A DNA stretch of 38,009 bases from an uncultured SAR86 cluster bacterium. GTDB lineage: Bacteria > Pseudomonadota > Gammaproteobacteria > Magnimaribacterales > D2472. Every line of letters begins with the position of its first letter. Position 1 is the stretch's first letter. The DNA is taken from assembly GCA_902596165.1 (NCBI GenBank), contig CACJSU010000013.1, positions 1 through 38,009 of the forward strand. The letters run 5' to 3'. Below, one piece after another: positions 26,190 through 34,398 of the stretch. A model generated the notes under the pieces. It did not search any database and was not told the origin of the DNA. It saw only the letters and a program-made list of their open reading frames with translations. The position numbers were made by a program, and so were the translations under genes.

Positions 26190-26217
26190 ATGGTGTAGCT
26201 TATTACTTATTTACATA

Positions 26218-27060
26218 TTAAACAAGGTATTCATGTTTAAAGCCCTTGCTTGTATTTTTGCCAATTGCAATAAATTGATTTGCAGCGTCATACACTCTCA
26301 ATAAATTGGTATGATCAAAGTTTGTATCTATTGGTCTGCCGTGAAGGAATGCTTTGCCTTCACTCTCACTTAATTTAATAAAGTCTAAATCTTTAAAAGC
26401 ATTTTCTAATGATATTATTTTTTCTAAATTTATATCATCTAATAAGCAAGCATCAGAAAGTACAAATTTTTCTTGACTAGTTCTAATCAATTTTGATAAA
26501 TGCGCACCACAGCCAAGCTTATACCCCAAATCTCTTGCAATAGATCTAATATAAGTTCCCTTAGAGCACTTGATATCAAATGAAACTTTAGGAAATTCAA
26601 TTTTAATATTTTGAATGCTCTTAATTGATATTTGTCTTGCCGTTTTCTCAACTTTAATTCCATCTCTTGCATATTTATACATGGGCTTGCCTTTATGCTT
26701 CAACGCTGAGTAATTTGGTGGCAATTGATCACTCTCACCTAAAAAGCTTAATAAGGTTTCTTCAGCTTCAGACTCACTTATATTTATGTCTTTGGAAGAT
26801 ATCACTTCACCCTCAGCATCATCAGTATCTGTCTGAGTACCTAAGCTGACCTCAACTCGATATGACTTTTCACTTTGTAGAAGTAGAGATGCGAACTTAG
26901 TAGCTCTATTAACTGCAATAATCAAAAGACCGGTTGCCATAGGATCTAAGGTCCCTAAATGCCCGACTTTTTCAAGACTAAATTTTTTTTTAATTATTTG
27001 CACAACCCTTGATGAGGTAATACCAGGATCTTTATTAATTAAAAGAAAACCGTTAATCAC
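26218..27060 (-). CDS. truB: tRNA pseudouridine(55) synthase TruB
   Basis: A 280-residue enzyme that makes pseudouridine 55 in the T-loop of tRNAs. The signature GFLLINKDPGITSS opens the protein, and the catalytic Asp39 is in HLGTLDPMATGLL. A conserved CSKGTYIRSIARDLG block lies near 183, followed by a short PUA-like C-terminus. It overlaps rbfA by 8 bases and is followed by rpsO, as in the conserved nusA-infB operon. Confidence 0.97.
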   Translation of the reverse strand: MINGFLLINKDPGITSSRVVQIIKKKFSLEKVGHLGTLDPMATGLLIIAVNRATKFASLLLQSEKSYRVEVSLGTQTDTDDAEGEVISSKDINISESEAEETLLSFLGESDQLPPNYSALKHKGKPMYKYARDGIKVEKTARQISIKSIQNIKIEFPKVSFDIKCSKGTYIRSIARDLGYKLGCGAHLSKLIRTSQEKFVLSDACLLDDINLEKIISLENAFKDLDFIKLSESEGKAFLHGRPIDTNFDHTNLLRVYDAANQFIAIGKNTSKGFKHEYLV

Positions 27061-27394
27061 TTAATGAATTTAATAACACATCAATATTATTGTATCTTTC
27101 AAGACTTTCATCATACTTAAAGACGAGTTTTGGAACTCTTCTAATCTGCATAAATTTAGAAAGTTTAGACCTTACCATTGAGGCAAATTTTTCAAGAGAT
27201 TTGCTGTCAGGTGAATCTGAAATATCTCCATTGATAATGGTGAAGAAAACTTTTGCAACGCCAAGGTCGGTTGAACATTTGACATCAACAACATTCAAAA
27301 ATTTATATCGTGGATCATTTACTTGGGAGGAAATTATTTGAGAAATTTCTTTTTTTAAAAAATCTTCAATCTTCGGCACTCTGGTTGAAGACAT
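27053..27394 (-). CDS. rbfA: ribosome-binding factor A
   Basis: A 113-residue KH-type protein that helps late 30S maturation (16S 5' end). The pattern KIEDFLKKEISQIISSQVNDP, then VDVKCSTDLGVAKVFFTII and the RVPKLVFKYDESLERYNNID tail are typical. The ATG at 27394 (MSSTRVPK) was chosen because RbfA proteins begin close to this point and it avoids overlap with infB, whose stop is 4 bases upstream. An ATG 12 codons earlier is in frame but would add atypical residues. No strong Shine-Dalgarno sequence was seen. Confidence 0.94.
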   Translation of the reverse strand: MSSTRVPKIEDFLKKEISQIISSQVNDPRYKFLNVVDVKCSTDLGVAKVFFTIINGDISDSPDSKSLEKFASMVRSKLSKFMQIRRVPKLVFKYDESLERYNNIDVLLNSLSD

Positions 27395-27398
27395 ACTA

Positions 27399-29702
27399 TT
27401 AAATGCTTTGAGCCTCTTCTTTTCTATCAAAAACTTCTATCTTGTCGCCAGGTCGAATATCTTTATAGTTCTTAATGCCAACACCGCACTCAGTACCAGA
27501 TTTAACTTCTCCAACATCATCTTTAAATCTTCTTAACGAATCTAGCTCGCCTTGATGAATTACAACATCATCCCTAAGAACTCTTACGGGTTTGCTTTTA
27601 AATATAGACCCTTCTATAACCATGCATCCAGCTACTTGTCCAAATTTAGGAGAATTAAATACTTCAAGAACCTCAGCTGTGCCAACAATTTCTTCTTTAA
27701 CAATTGGATCTAATAAGCCGCTTAACCTAGCCTTAACTTCATCTATTAATTCATAAATAATGCTGTGATAAGAAAGCACTAGTTCTTCGCTTTCAACAAT
27801 CTTTTTAGCAGCATTATCTGAGCGGACATTAAACCCTAGGATCATTGATTCAGTAGCTAGAGCTAGATTTGCATCTGATTCGGAGATACCTCCGACACCT
27901 GAAGCAACAACTTTGATAGATGCATCATCATTACCAACATCAGCTAAAGCCTTAACAATGGCTTCAGAGGTACCAGCAACATCTGATTTTAAGATAATAT
28001 TCAGGGTCTTTTTATCTGATTGACCCATTGATTCAAATATATTCCCAATGCTTTCATCTCTCTGTTTTAATACTTTTCGATCTTTAAGTTTATTTTCTCT
28101 AAATTCTGCTATCTCACGTGCTTCTTTATCATTTTTCACGACTTGGAAAGTCTCACCAGCATCAGGAACACTGTTAAGACCTAATATCTCTACAGCAAAT
28201 GAAGGTTCAGCAGACTTTAATTTAATTCCATCAGAGCTAATGATGCTTTTAACTTTTCCGACAGCAGAGCCACAAACAACCATATCTCCAACTTTTAGGG
28301 TGCCGTTTTGAATAAGTAATGTAGCAACAGCGCCTCTGAATTTATCTAGCTCAGATTCAATAACAACACCTTGGGCTTGGCCCTCATAATGCGCCTTAAG
28401 TTCTAAAAGCTCTGATTCTAAGACTACAGCTTCAAGTAATTTATCAACCCCGTCACCTTTTAATGCAGAAACTGGAACCATTTGGATATTTCCACCCCAA
28501 TCCTCTGGAGTTAAATCTTTTGCAGCTAAATCTCCTTTAATTCTCTCAACATCTGCGCCTTGAAGATCCATTTTATTAATTGCAACAACAATTGAAACAC
28601 CGGCAGCTTTAGCATGATTAATAGCTTCTTCTGTTTGTGGCATAACTCCGTCATTGGCAGCTACAACTAAAATTACAACATCTGTTGTATTCGCTCCTCT
28701 GGCTCTCATCGAGGAAAATGCTGCATGACCAGGAGTATCTATAAAAGTAATAACAGAATTATCAACTGGAACTTGATATGCTCCAATATGCTGAGTAATT
28801 CCGCCAGCCTCTCCATCAACGACTTTGGTCTTGCGAATAAAATCAAGCAAAGTTGTCTTTCCATGATCGACATGGCCCATAACTGTTATAACCGGTGCTC
28901 TTGTTTTGGGAGTGTCTGAATAATTTATGTTGCCAATAATCTCATCTTCTACAGATGAATCACTCAATGCAATTCCATTATGACCTAACTCTTCTGCAAC
29001 CAAGATTCCAGTTTCTTGATCTATAGAATCATTGATTGATGCTGCAACTCCCATGCTCATTAGAACTTTAACGACTTCCCCACCTTTGATAAACATTAGC
29101 TTAGCCAATTCACCAACCTGAATCATTTCTGGCACTTCTATGTCGCGCTTGATGAATTCAACAGGCTTTGCAAATTGGTGCTCAGTACCCTCACTAAAAC
29201 TAGCCTCTGTTCGAGAATAATCCTTAGCAGCTCGAGACAATTGATCTTTAATATTTACTCTTGGTTGAGGTTTTTGTTGGGTGGCAGTTTTTTGCTTGTG
29301 TGCTTTCTTTGCTGCTTGTTGTTGTTCTTGTTTTAAACGAATAGCCTCCTTAATTTGATCTTCCCTTTTTTGTTGCTGTTCTTTGAGATTTTCAGCAGCT
29401 GCTTGCCTTTTTGCCTCAATATTATCTGTAAGGCCTTCAGATGAGCTAGGAGCAGAAGTGGCAGGCTGAGAAAGCGTACCCTTTGACTTAACTGTGACTC
29501 CTCCATTACTTGTAGATGAAGAAACGGAGGAAGGCCCAGAGCTTTTTCTTTCCTTTAGTGATTTAAGTATCGCTAGTTTATCAGCAGGAGTTATTTCATC
29601 TGAAGCTTTACTATGCGAAAGCCCGGCAGCCTTCATCCTCTCTAATAGAGCATCATCCTTGATTTTTAAGGTTTTTGCGAAATCTTTTACTGTTAATCCC
29701 AA
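27399..29702 (-). CDS. infB: translation initiation factor IF-2
   Basis: A 767-residue IF-2 that binds fMet-tRNA and GTP on the 30S subunit. An N-terminal IF2N-type domain (1-50) is followed by a long K/E/Q/A-rich coiled linker (about 90-165), a second IF2N-type domain (about 190-245), the G domain with GHVDHGKT (276-283), DTPGH and NKMD, and two beta-barrel domains plus the C-terminal initiator tRNA-binding region. The start is a TTG at 29702, with AGGAAG about 8 bases upstream. It is shorter than E. coli IF-2, mostly in the linker. It lies 19 bases after nusA. Confidence 0.98.
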   Translation of the reverse strand: MGLTVKDFAKTLKIKDDALLERMKAAGLSHSKASDEITPADKLAILKSLKERKSSGPSSVSSSTSNGGVTVKSKGTLSQPATSAPSSSEGLTDNIEAKRQAAAENLKEQQQKREDQIKEAIRLKQEQQQAAKKAHKQKTATQQKPQPRVNIKDQLSRAAKDYSRTEASFSEGTEHQFAKPVEFIKRDIEVPEMIQVGELAKLMFIKGGEVVKVLMSMGVAASINDSIDQETGILVAEELGHNGIALSDSSVEDEIIGNINYSDTPKTRAPVITVMGHVDHGKTTLLDFIRKTKVVDGEAGGITQHIGAYQVPVDNSVITFIDTPGHAAFSSMRARGANTTDVVILVVAANDGVMPQTEEAINHAKAAGVSIVVAINKMDLQGADVERIKGDLAAKDLTPEDWGGNIQMVPVSALKGDGVDKLLEAVVLESELLELKAHYEGQAQGVVIESELDKFRGAVATLLIQNGTLKVGDMVVCGSAVGKVKSIISSDGIKLKSAEPSFAVEILGLNSVPDAGETFQVVKNDKEAREIAEFRENKLKDRKVLKQRDESIGNIFESMGQSDKKTLNIILKSDVAGTSEAIVKALADVGNDDASIKVVASGVGGISESDANLALATESMILGFNVRSDNAAKKIVESEELVLSYHSIIYELIDEVKARLSGLLDPIVKEEIVGTAEVLEVFNSPKFGQVAGCMVIEGSIFKSKPVRVLRDDVVIHQGELDSLRRFKDDVGEVKSGTECGVGIKNYKDIRPGDKIEVFDRKEEAQSI

Positions 29703-29721
29703 AGCTATAACTTCCTTTTCT

Positions 29722-31185
29722 TTAATTAAACCAGCTTTCTCGAGCCTTCATTATAATATCTGCTGCCTTCTTTTCAGAGATCTCAATAATATCTTGGAGC
29801 TCGTCAACGGCCAATTCTGCTATATCATCTTTACTTTTTAGAGCATTAGAAACTAGAATTTCAACTTCTTCTTCACTAAAACCTAGATCTGTGAGTGATT
29901 CTAAATTTGATTCTTCTTGAGTAATCTCACCCATGGCTTCCATCAAAGCAGCATCTGCAGCTGCAGCTTTAATTTTCTCAGCTCTTGCTGCATCTATATC
30001 CATCGCTGAGATTAGCTTTTCATCTTCAGCATAAGCAACATCATCAAAAGTTAGAAATCCACTTCTTATTAATGCTTCCGCTTCTTTTTCGTTAATACTT
30101 AGGTTATCCATAAGCTTTGCTTGAAATTCTGCTTCTACAACTCTCTCTTTTGCTTCAGCTTCATTGCTACTAATTATATTTAACTCCCATCCAACAAGTC
30201 TGGATGCTAGTCTAATATTTTGGCCTCTTGAACCAATTGCAAGGGCTAAATTTTCTTCATTTACAGCAAGTTCCATTGAACGAGAATCCTCATCCATAAC
30301 AATTGATTCAACTTTTGCAGGAGCTAGAGAGTTGATTACCATTTGCGCAGGATTATCATCATAAATAATAATATCTATTCTTTCATTTCCAAGCTCACCA
30401 GATACTGACTGAACTCTTGAGCCACGCATTCCAACGCATGCCCCAACAGGATCTATTCGTCCATCATTTGTTTTAACAGTAATTTTTGATCTAGAGCCAG
30501 CGTCCCGAGCAATTCCTCTTATTTCAATAATGTCTTCATTAATTTCAGGGACTTCTATTCTAAATAATTCTGTTACCATCTCAGAGCATGTTCTGCTCAA
30601 CATTAGCTGGGAACCCCTACCTTCAATTTCTTTAATTTGAAGTATGGCTCGCATCCTATCATTAATTTTATATATCTCACCCGGCAGCAATTGATCTCTG
30701 GGAAGAATTGCTTCAATGTCATTTCCAATATCAACGATAATATTGTCCCTGGTTACCCTTTTTACAGTGCCATTCATTAGAGAATTATCTTGAGACTTAA
30801 ACATTGACACAATTGTGTCTCTTTCAGCTTCACGAACCTTTTGCATCATCACCTGACGGGCTGCTTGAGTTTCAATTCTTCCAAATACAACATTATCTAC
30901 ATCTTTGGAAAAGGTATCGCCGATATTCATTTTAGAATCAGACTCTGAAATATGTGTTTCCTTATGAAACTCTTCAGAATTCTCATCTTCTACAAGCCAA
31001 TGTCTATGAGTTGAGTATTCTCCTGAAGCTCTATCAATTGAAACAGATATATCAGCATCTTCATGAAAATGCCTAAGAGATGCGCTTGCAATTGCAGTCT
31101 CTAGAGCTTTAAAAATTATTCCTTCTTCAATTCCTTTCTCGTTAGAAACAGATTCTACTACTGCTAAAATTTCAATACTTTCCAT
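29722..31185 (-). CDS. nusA: transcription termination/antitermination factor NusA
   Basis: A 487-residue NusA with the long gammaproteobacterial architecture: N-terminal RNA-polymerase domain (1-130), S1 domain (about 135-200), two KH domains (GACVGMRGSRVQSV near 250 and LALAIGSRGQNIRLA near 320) and two C-terminal acidic helix-hairpin-helix repeats (about 360-487). It modulates pausing, termination and antitermination. The ATG overlaps the rimP stop by one base (TAATG), implying coupled translation, and infB follows. Confidence 0.98.
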   Translation of the reverse strand: MESIEILAVVESVSNEKGIEEGIIFKALETAIASASLRHFHEDADISVSIDRASGEYSTHRHWLVEDENSEEFHKETHISESDSKMNIGDTFSKDVDNVVFGRIETQAARQVMMQKVREAERDTIVSMFKSQDNSLMNGTVKRVTRDNIIVDIGNDIEAILPRDQLLPGEIYKINDRMRAILQIKEIEGRGSQLMLSRTCSEMVTELFRIEVPEINEDIIEIRGIARDAGSRSKITVKTNDGRIDPVGACVGMRGSRVQSVSGELGNERIDIIIYDDNPAQMVINSLAPAKVESIVMDEDSRSMELAVNEENLALAIGSRGQNIRLASRLVGWELNIISSNEAEAKERVVEAEFQAKLMDNLSINEKEAEALIRSGFLTFDDVAYAEDEKLISAMDIDAARAEKIKAAAADAALMEAMGEITQEESNLESLTDLGFSEEEVEILVSNALKSKDDIAELAVDELQDIIEISEKKAADIIMKARESWFN

Positions 31186-31661
31186 TATTTATTTACCCTC
31201 ATAAGTTCTTCAAAATCTGGTTTTAATTTACATAAATCAAGATCTAAAAAATTTAAACTCATCTCTTCGTCTCCACAATGAAATAAAATTTCATCGTCAT
31301 TTACCTCTATAAGCTTAGCTACAAAGCTTTTTTTACCATGCTTAATTTCTCTTAACTTTAAATCAAATTCTTCTTTGAGAAATGAAGAGAGCTGCTCAGG
31401 CTTAAAAAACTTCCTATCTATACCTGGTGTGGATACCTCCAGAACATAATCCTGATCTAAAAATGTATCATTTAATGCAAGCTCATAGTTGAGGTCCCTT
31501 GCTACCTTTTCGCAATCATCTATGGTTGCACCAGAAATAGCATCTATATAAACCCTGATTGTAGGCCTTTTTTTGCCTCTTAGTAATTCCACGCCCCAAA
31601 GCTCGCAACCGTGGCTGATTACAACAGGCTCAATGGCGTTTCCAATTTCTTCTATTCTCAT
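31185..31661 (-). CDS. rimP: ribosome maturation factor RimP
   Basis: A 158-residue RimP needed for 30S maturation. The N-terminal domain includes GCELWGVELLRGKKRPTIRV and a DDCEKVARDL block; DYVLEVSTPGIDR near 91 is the family signature. The ATG at 31661 is the only sensible start: the longer in-frame option at 31832 would read through the upstream initiator tRNA gene. The order tRNA(fMet)-rimP-nusA-infB is that of E. coli metY-rimP-nusA-infB. Confidence 0.96.
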   Translation of the reverse strand: MRIEEIGNAIEPVVISHGCELWGVELLRGKKRPTIRVYIDAISGATIDDCEKVARDLNYELALNDTFLDQDYVLEVSTPGIDRKFFKPEQLSSFLKEEFDLKLREIKHGKKSFVAKLIEVNDDEILFHCGDEEMSLNFLDLDLCKLKPDFEELMRVNK

Positions 31662-31711
31662 ATCTCTAAAAATAAAAAAGGGGCAATTGCCCCAGTTTGT
31701 ATCTAATGTAC

Positions 31712-31788
<77 letters not shown>

Positions 31789-31804
31789 TCGCAGAGGAAT
31801 AGAG

Positions 31805-31832
31805 TGTATAGAAAGCAGGCACTCAAGGTCAA
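31805..31832 (-). promoter_or_regulatory. promoter of the tRNA(fMet)-rimP-nusA-infB operon
   Basis: On the minus strand, -35 TTGACC (31827-31832), a 16-base spacer and -10 TATACA (31805-31810), placing the start about 10 bases before the tRNA 5' end. An overlapping TTGACT lies 5 bases further upstream. This is the clearest sigma-70-type pair I found. Confidence 0.65.
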
Positions 31833-31869
31833 GTCAATTCAAATTTATTTAAGCAATTAAAATTTAACT

Positions 31870-31878
31870 TGCTATAAT
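31870..31878 (+). promoter_or_regulatory. extended -10 promoter of tRNA-Leu
   Basis: TGCTATAAT, an extended -10 with perfect TATAAT at 31873-31878, 10 bases before the tRNA(Leu) 5' end. No good -35 box was seen at the right distance. It gives the inverted tRNA its own promoter. Confidence 0.65.
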
Positions 31879-31888
31879 TCTCAACTTT

Positions 31889-31975
31889 GCCGAAGTGGTG
31901 GAATTGGTAGACACGCTAGCTTGAGGGGTTAGTGAGCGAAAGCTCGTGCGGGTTCAAGTCCCGCTTTCGGCACCA
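31889..31975 (+). tRNA. tRNA-Leu (anticodon GAG)
   Basis: An 87-nucleotide type II tRNA with encoded CCA. The acceptor GCCGAAG pairs with TTTCGGC (last pair G-U), the anticodon stem is CTAGC/GTTAG, the loop TTGAGGG carries GAG at 31923-31925, and the long variable arm is a GAAA-capped hairpin. It corresponds to leuU of E. coli, which also lies beside secG, but here it is on the opposite strand to secG and the nusA operon. No clear terminator follows within the 33 bases before the secG stop. Confidence 0.97.
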
Positions 31976-32008
31976 TATTCAATTATAAGATTTAAAGATC
32001 TTCTTAAA

Positions 32009-32314
32009 TTACTCTACCGGGATTTCGGTTGATTTTGTTGCTTCTTGGATCTCTTCCTCACTAAACAAAATTTCAGTGTTAGCGTTTTTTAACAAAACTG
32101 CTTGAGCTAAGTTCAATACTAAGAAAAGAGCGGCAAAAAATGCTGTCAGTTTTCCAAGAAAATTAGAGGGTCCTACCGCGCCAAACATTGAATTTGAAGA
32201 TCCTCCACCAAAGGCTGAGCCTAAATCGGAACCCTTTCCTTGCTGCAAAATAACTAAAACAATTAATACAATTGCTAGGATAATGCAGATAATTTTAATT
32301 GCTGTAATAATCAT
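32009..32314 (-). CDS. secG: preprotein translocase subunit SecG
   Basis: A 101-residue inner-membrane protein with two helices (about 3-23 and 53-73) flanking the family motif QQGKGSDLGSAFGGGSSNSMFG, then GPSNFLGKLTA. SecG assists SecYEG in protein export. Its ATG overlaps the tpiA stop (ATGA), so it is translated with tpiA. The acidic tail is typical of gammaproteobacterial forms. Confidence 0.96.
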   Translation of the reverse strand: MIITAIKIICIILAIVLIVLVILQQGKGSDLGSAFGGGSSNSMFGAVGPSNFLGKLTAFFAALFLVLNLAQAVLLKNANTEILFSEEEIQEATKSTEIPVE

Positions 32315-33069
32315 TGTTGTATCCTTAATTCGTTAAAGAGATTTGCAATTAAAGCAAACTCTCTTCCATCCAAAGAAGCTCCACCTATCAATGCTCCATC
32401 AATATTTTTTTGCTCGAACAAAGAATATGCATTTTTAAGATTTACACTCCCTCCATACAAAACTGATTCTAAACCAATTTTTGGAAAACGAGATTGTACT
32501 ACATCTTTGATCATTTCATGAACAGAATCTATTTCTTCTGGATTTGGTGTTTTACCAGACCCAATAGCCCAAACAGGTTCATAGGCAATAATTAAAGAAC
32601 TCAACTCATCTACATTCTCTAGAGCCTCAATAATCTGTTGTTCAAGTACCTTGAAAGTGGTATTACTTTGGTTCTCTTCAGCCGACTCTCCAATGCATAA
32701 AATTGGAATTACAAAGTTATTATTGGCTTGAATTAATTTCTGACAAATCATTTGATTGGTTTCATGGAACAAGATTCGTCTTTCAGAATGACCAATAATG
32801 CTAAATTCACACCCCAAGTCTTTAATCATAGAGGCAGAAATTTCTCCAGTGCGTGCTCCTGTTTGCTCTAAATCAATATTTTGAGAGCCAATCTTAATAT
32901 CATAGTCACCAATCACGCTCTTCAAATGGTCTATATATAAAGAAGCAGGCGCAATTCCTAGAGAGGAAAAATTGTGGCCATTGAAGTTTTTAAAAAATTC
33001 AAGCGCCCATTGAGTATTAAATGCTCTTGAACCATTAAGCTTCCAATTTGCTACTATGCATATGGGCAT
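32311..33069 (-). CDS. tpiA: triosephosphate isomerase
   Basis: A 252-residue TIM barrel that interconverts dihydroxyacetone phosphate and glyceraldehyde-3-phosphate. Active-site residues are visible: N8 and K10 (ANWKLN), H94 (IIGHSERR) and E164 (AYEPVWAIGSGKT), with the phosphate-binding GGS and GALIGGASL near the end. It lies between glmM and secG, as in Pseudomonas; E. coli lacks tpiA here. The start lies 3 bases after the glmM stop. Confidence 0.98.
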   Translation of the reverse strand: MPICIVANWKLNGSRAFNTQWALEFFKNFNGHNFSSLGIAPASLYIDHLKSVIGDYDIKIGSQNIDLEQTGARTGEISASMIKDLGCEFSIIGHSERRILFHETNQMICQKLIQANNNFVIPILCIGESAEENQSNTTFKVLEQQIIEALENVDELSSLIIAYEPVWAIGSGKTPNPEEIDSVHEMIKDVVQSRFPKIGLESVLYGGSVNLKNAYSLFEQKNIDGALIGGASLDGREFALIANLFNELRIQQ

Positions 33070-33072
33070 GGG

Positions 33073-34389
33073 TTATTCTTTAAACATTTCTGCAATATCT
33101 TTTGCATATTTGGTGGCGGTTATCTCATCATCTGATTCAACCATTACTCTTATCTTACTTTCGGTTCCAGAAGGTCTAACCAGAACTCTGCCAACAGTCA
33201 GGTCTGATTCAATTTCTTTTACTTTCTTTTGAATATTAGAATCTGAAAGAATATCTTTATTTTCAACATCCACATTAATATTAATTTGAGGCATTTTTGT
33301 ATAATTTCTTATAATATCTTCAGGATTTTTTTCTAAGATCAATAAAGAGGATATAACTTTTAATGCAGCAATTGTCCCATCTCCGGTACTTACCAAGTCA
33401 CGGCAAATAATATGACCGGAAGGTTCTCCTCCAAGCATCCAGCCTTCTTTTTGAAGCATTTGGCTTACATACTTATCACCTACATCGGCTCTTTTGAACT
33501 TATAACCTAATTTTTTTACGCCTTCCTCAAACCCAATATTGGTCATTGCGGTACCGACTATTCCTGACCATGGGCCGGTTCTATTTGGGTTGGCGTAAGC
33601 AAGTATATACATAATATCATCGCCATCTAGAACATTGCCCCGCCTATCAATCAAGACAACTCGATCGCCATCACCGTCGAGTGCAATACCGAAATCTGCT
33701 CTTTGTTTAATAACTTCCTCTTGGACTCTTTCAGGATAAGTTGAGCCACATTCATGATTAATATTGTATCCATCTGGCTCTGTGCCTATTGAGATTACTT
33801 CTGCTCCCAACTCCATGAAAATTGAAGGACTAACTTTGTAACAGGCTCCGTTTGCGCAATCTAAAACTACTCTTAATGAATCAAATGAGACATCAGTAGG
33901 GACGGTTGATTTGCAAAACTCTATGTATCTATCTCCTGACTCATCAAATCTTTGAGCTTTTCCCAGTTCAGCAGTTTTAACAGGCTTTAAATCTCCTGCT
34001 AGCAGCTTCTCTATTTTTTTCTCAACATTTTTAGAAATCTTTTCACCAGTGCCAGCGAATAACTTAATCCCATTGTCTAAATAATTATTATGAGATGCGC
34101 TAATTACTAGGCCAAACTGATTTCTTAAGGATCGGGTTAGATACGCCACTCCAGGTGTAGGTAATGGACCAAGTAGTCTAACGTTTACACCCGCAGCAAT
34201 AAATCCAGCTTGAAGGGCTGATTCAAGCATATAACCTGAAACGCGAGTATCCTTACCAATAAGAACAGTTTCCCAGCCCATATCTTTTAGAACTACTCCA
34301 GCTGCATGCCCTATTCTCAAACAAACTTCAGGGGTAATTTCAGATTCAACTGGACCTCGAATCCCGTCAGTACCAAATTTTATAGTCAT
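33073..34389 (-). CDS. glmM: phosphoglucosamine mutase
   Basis: A 438-residue alpha-phosphohexomutase that turns glucosamine-6-phosphate into glucosamine-1-phosphate for UDP-GlcNAc synthesis. It begins KFGTDGIRG; the phosphorylated Ser99 lies in VISASHNNYLDNGIK, the metal loop DGDGDR near 238, the sugar loop GEPSGH near 320, and the phosphate loop VRPSGTESKIRVMVE near the C-terminus. It lies 9 bases downstream of ftsH; folP, which usually sits between them, is absent. Confidence 0.98.
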   Translation of the reverse strand: MTIKFGTDGIRGPVESEITPEVCLRIGHAAGVVLKDMGWETVLIGKDTRVSGYMLESALQAGFIAAGVNVRLLGPLPTPGVAYLTRSLRNQFGLVISASHNNYLDNGIKLFAGTGEKISKNVEKKIEKLLAGDLKPVKTAELGKAQRFDESGDRYIEFCKSTVPTDVSFDSLRVVLDCANGACYKVSPSIFMELGAEVISIGTEPDGYNINHECGSTYPERVQEEVIKQRADFGIALDGDGDRVVLIDRRGNVLDGDDIMYILAYANPNRTGPWSGIVGTAMTNIGFEEGVKKLGYKFKRADVGDKYVSQMLQKEGWMLGGEPSGHIICRDLVSTGDGTIAALKVISSLLILEKNPEDIIRNYTKMPQININVDVENKDILSDSNIQKKVKEIESDLTVGRVLVRPSGTESKIRVMVESDDEITATKYAKDIAEMFKE

Positions 34390-34398
34390 GGAAAAAGA

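Noticed and set aside
27395-27430. 12-codon extension of RbfA into infB
   Set aside because: It adds residues not typical of the family; the ATG at 27394 gives the usual N-terminus.
31976-32008. AAGAT/ATCTT repeat after tRNA-Leu as its terminator
   Set aside because: Short A-T-rich stem without a T-run; not convincing.
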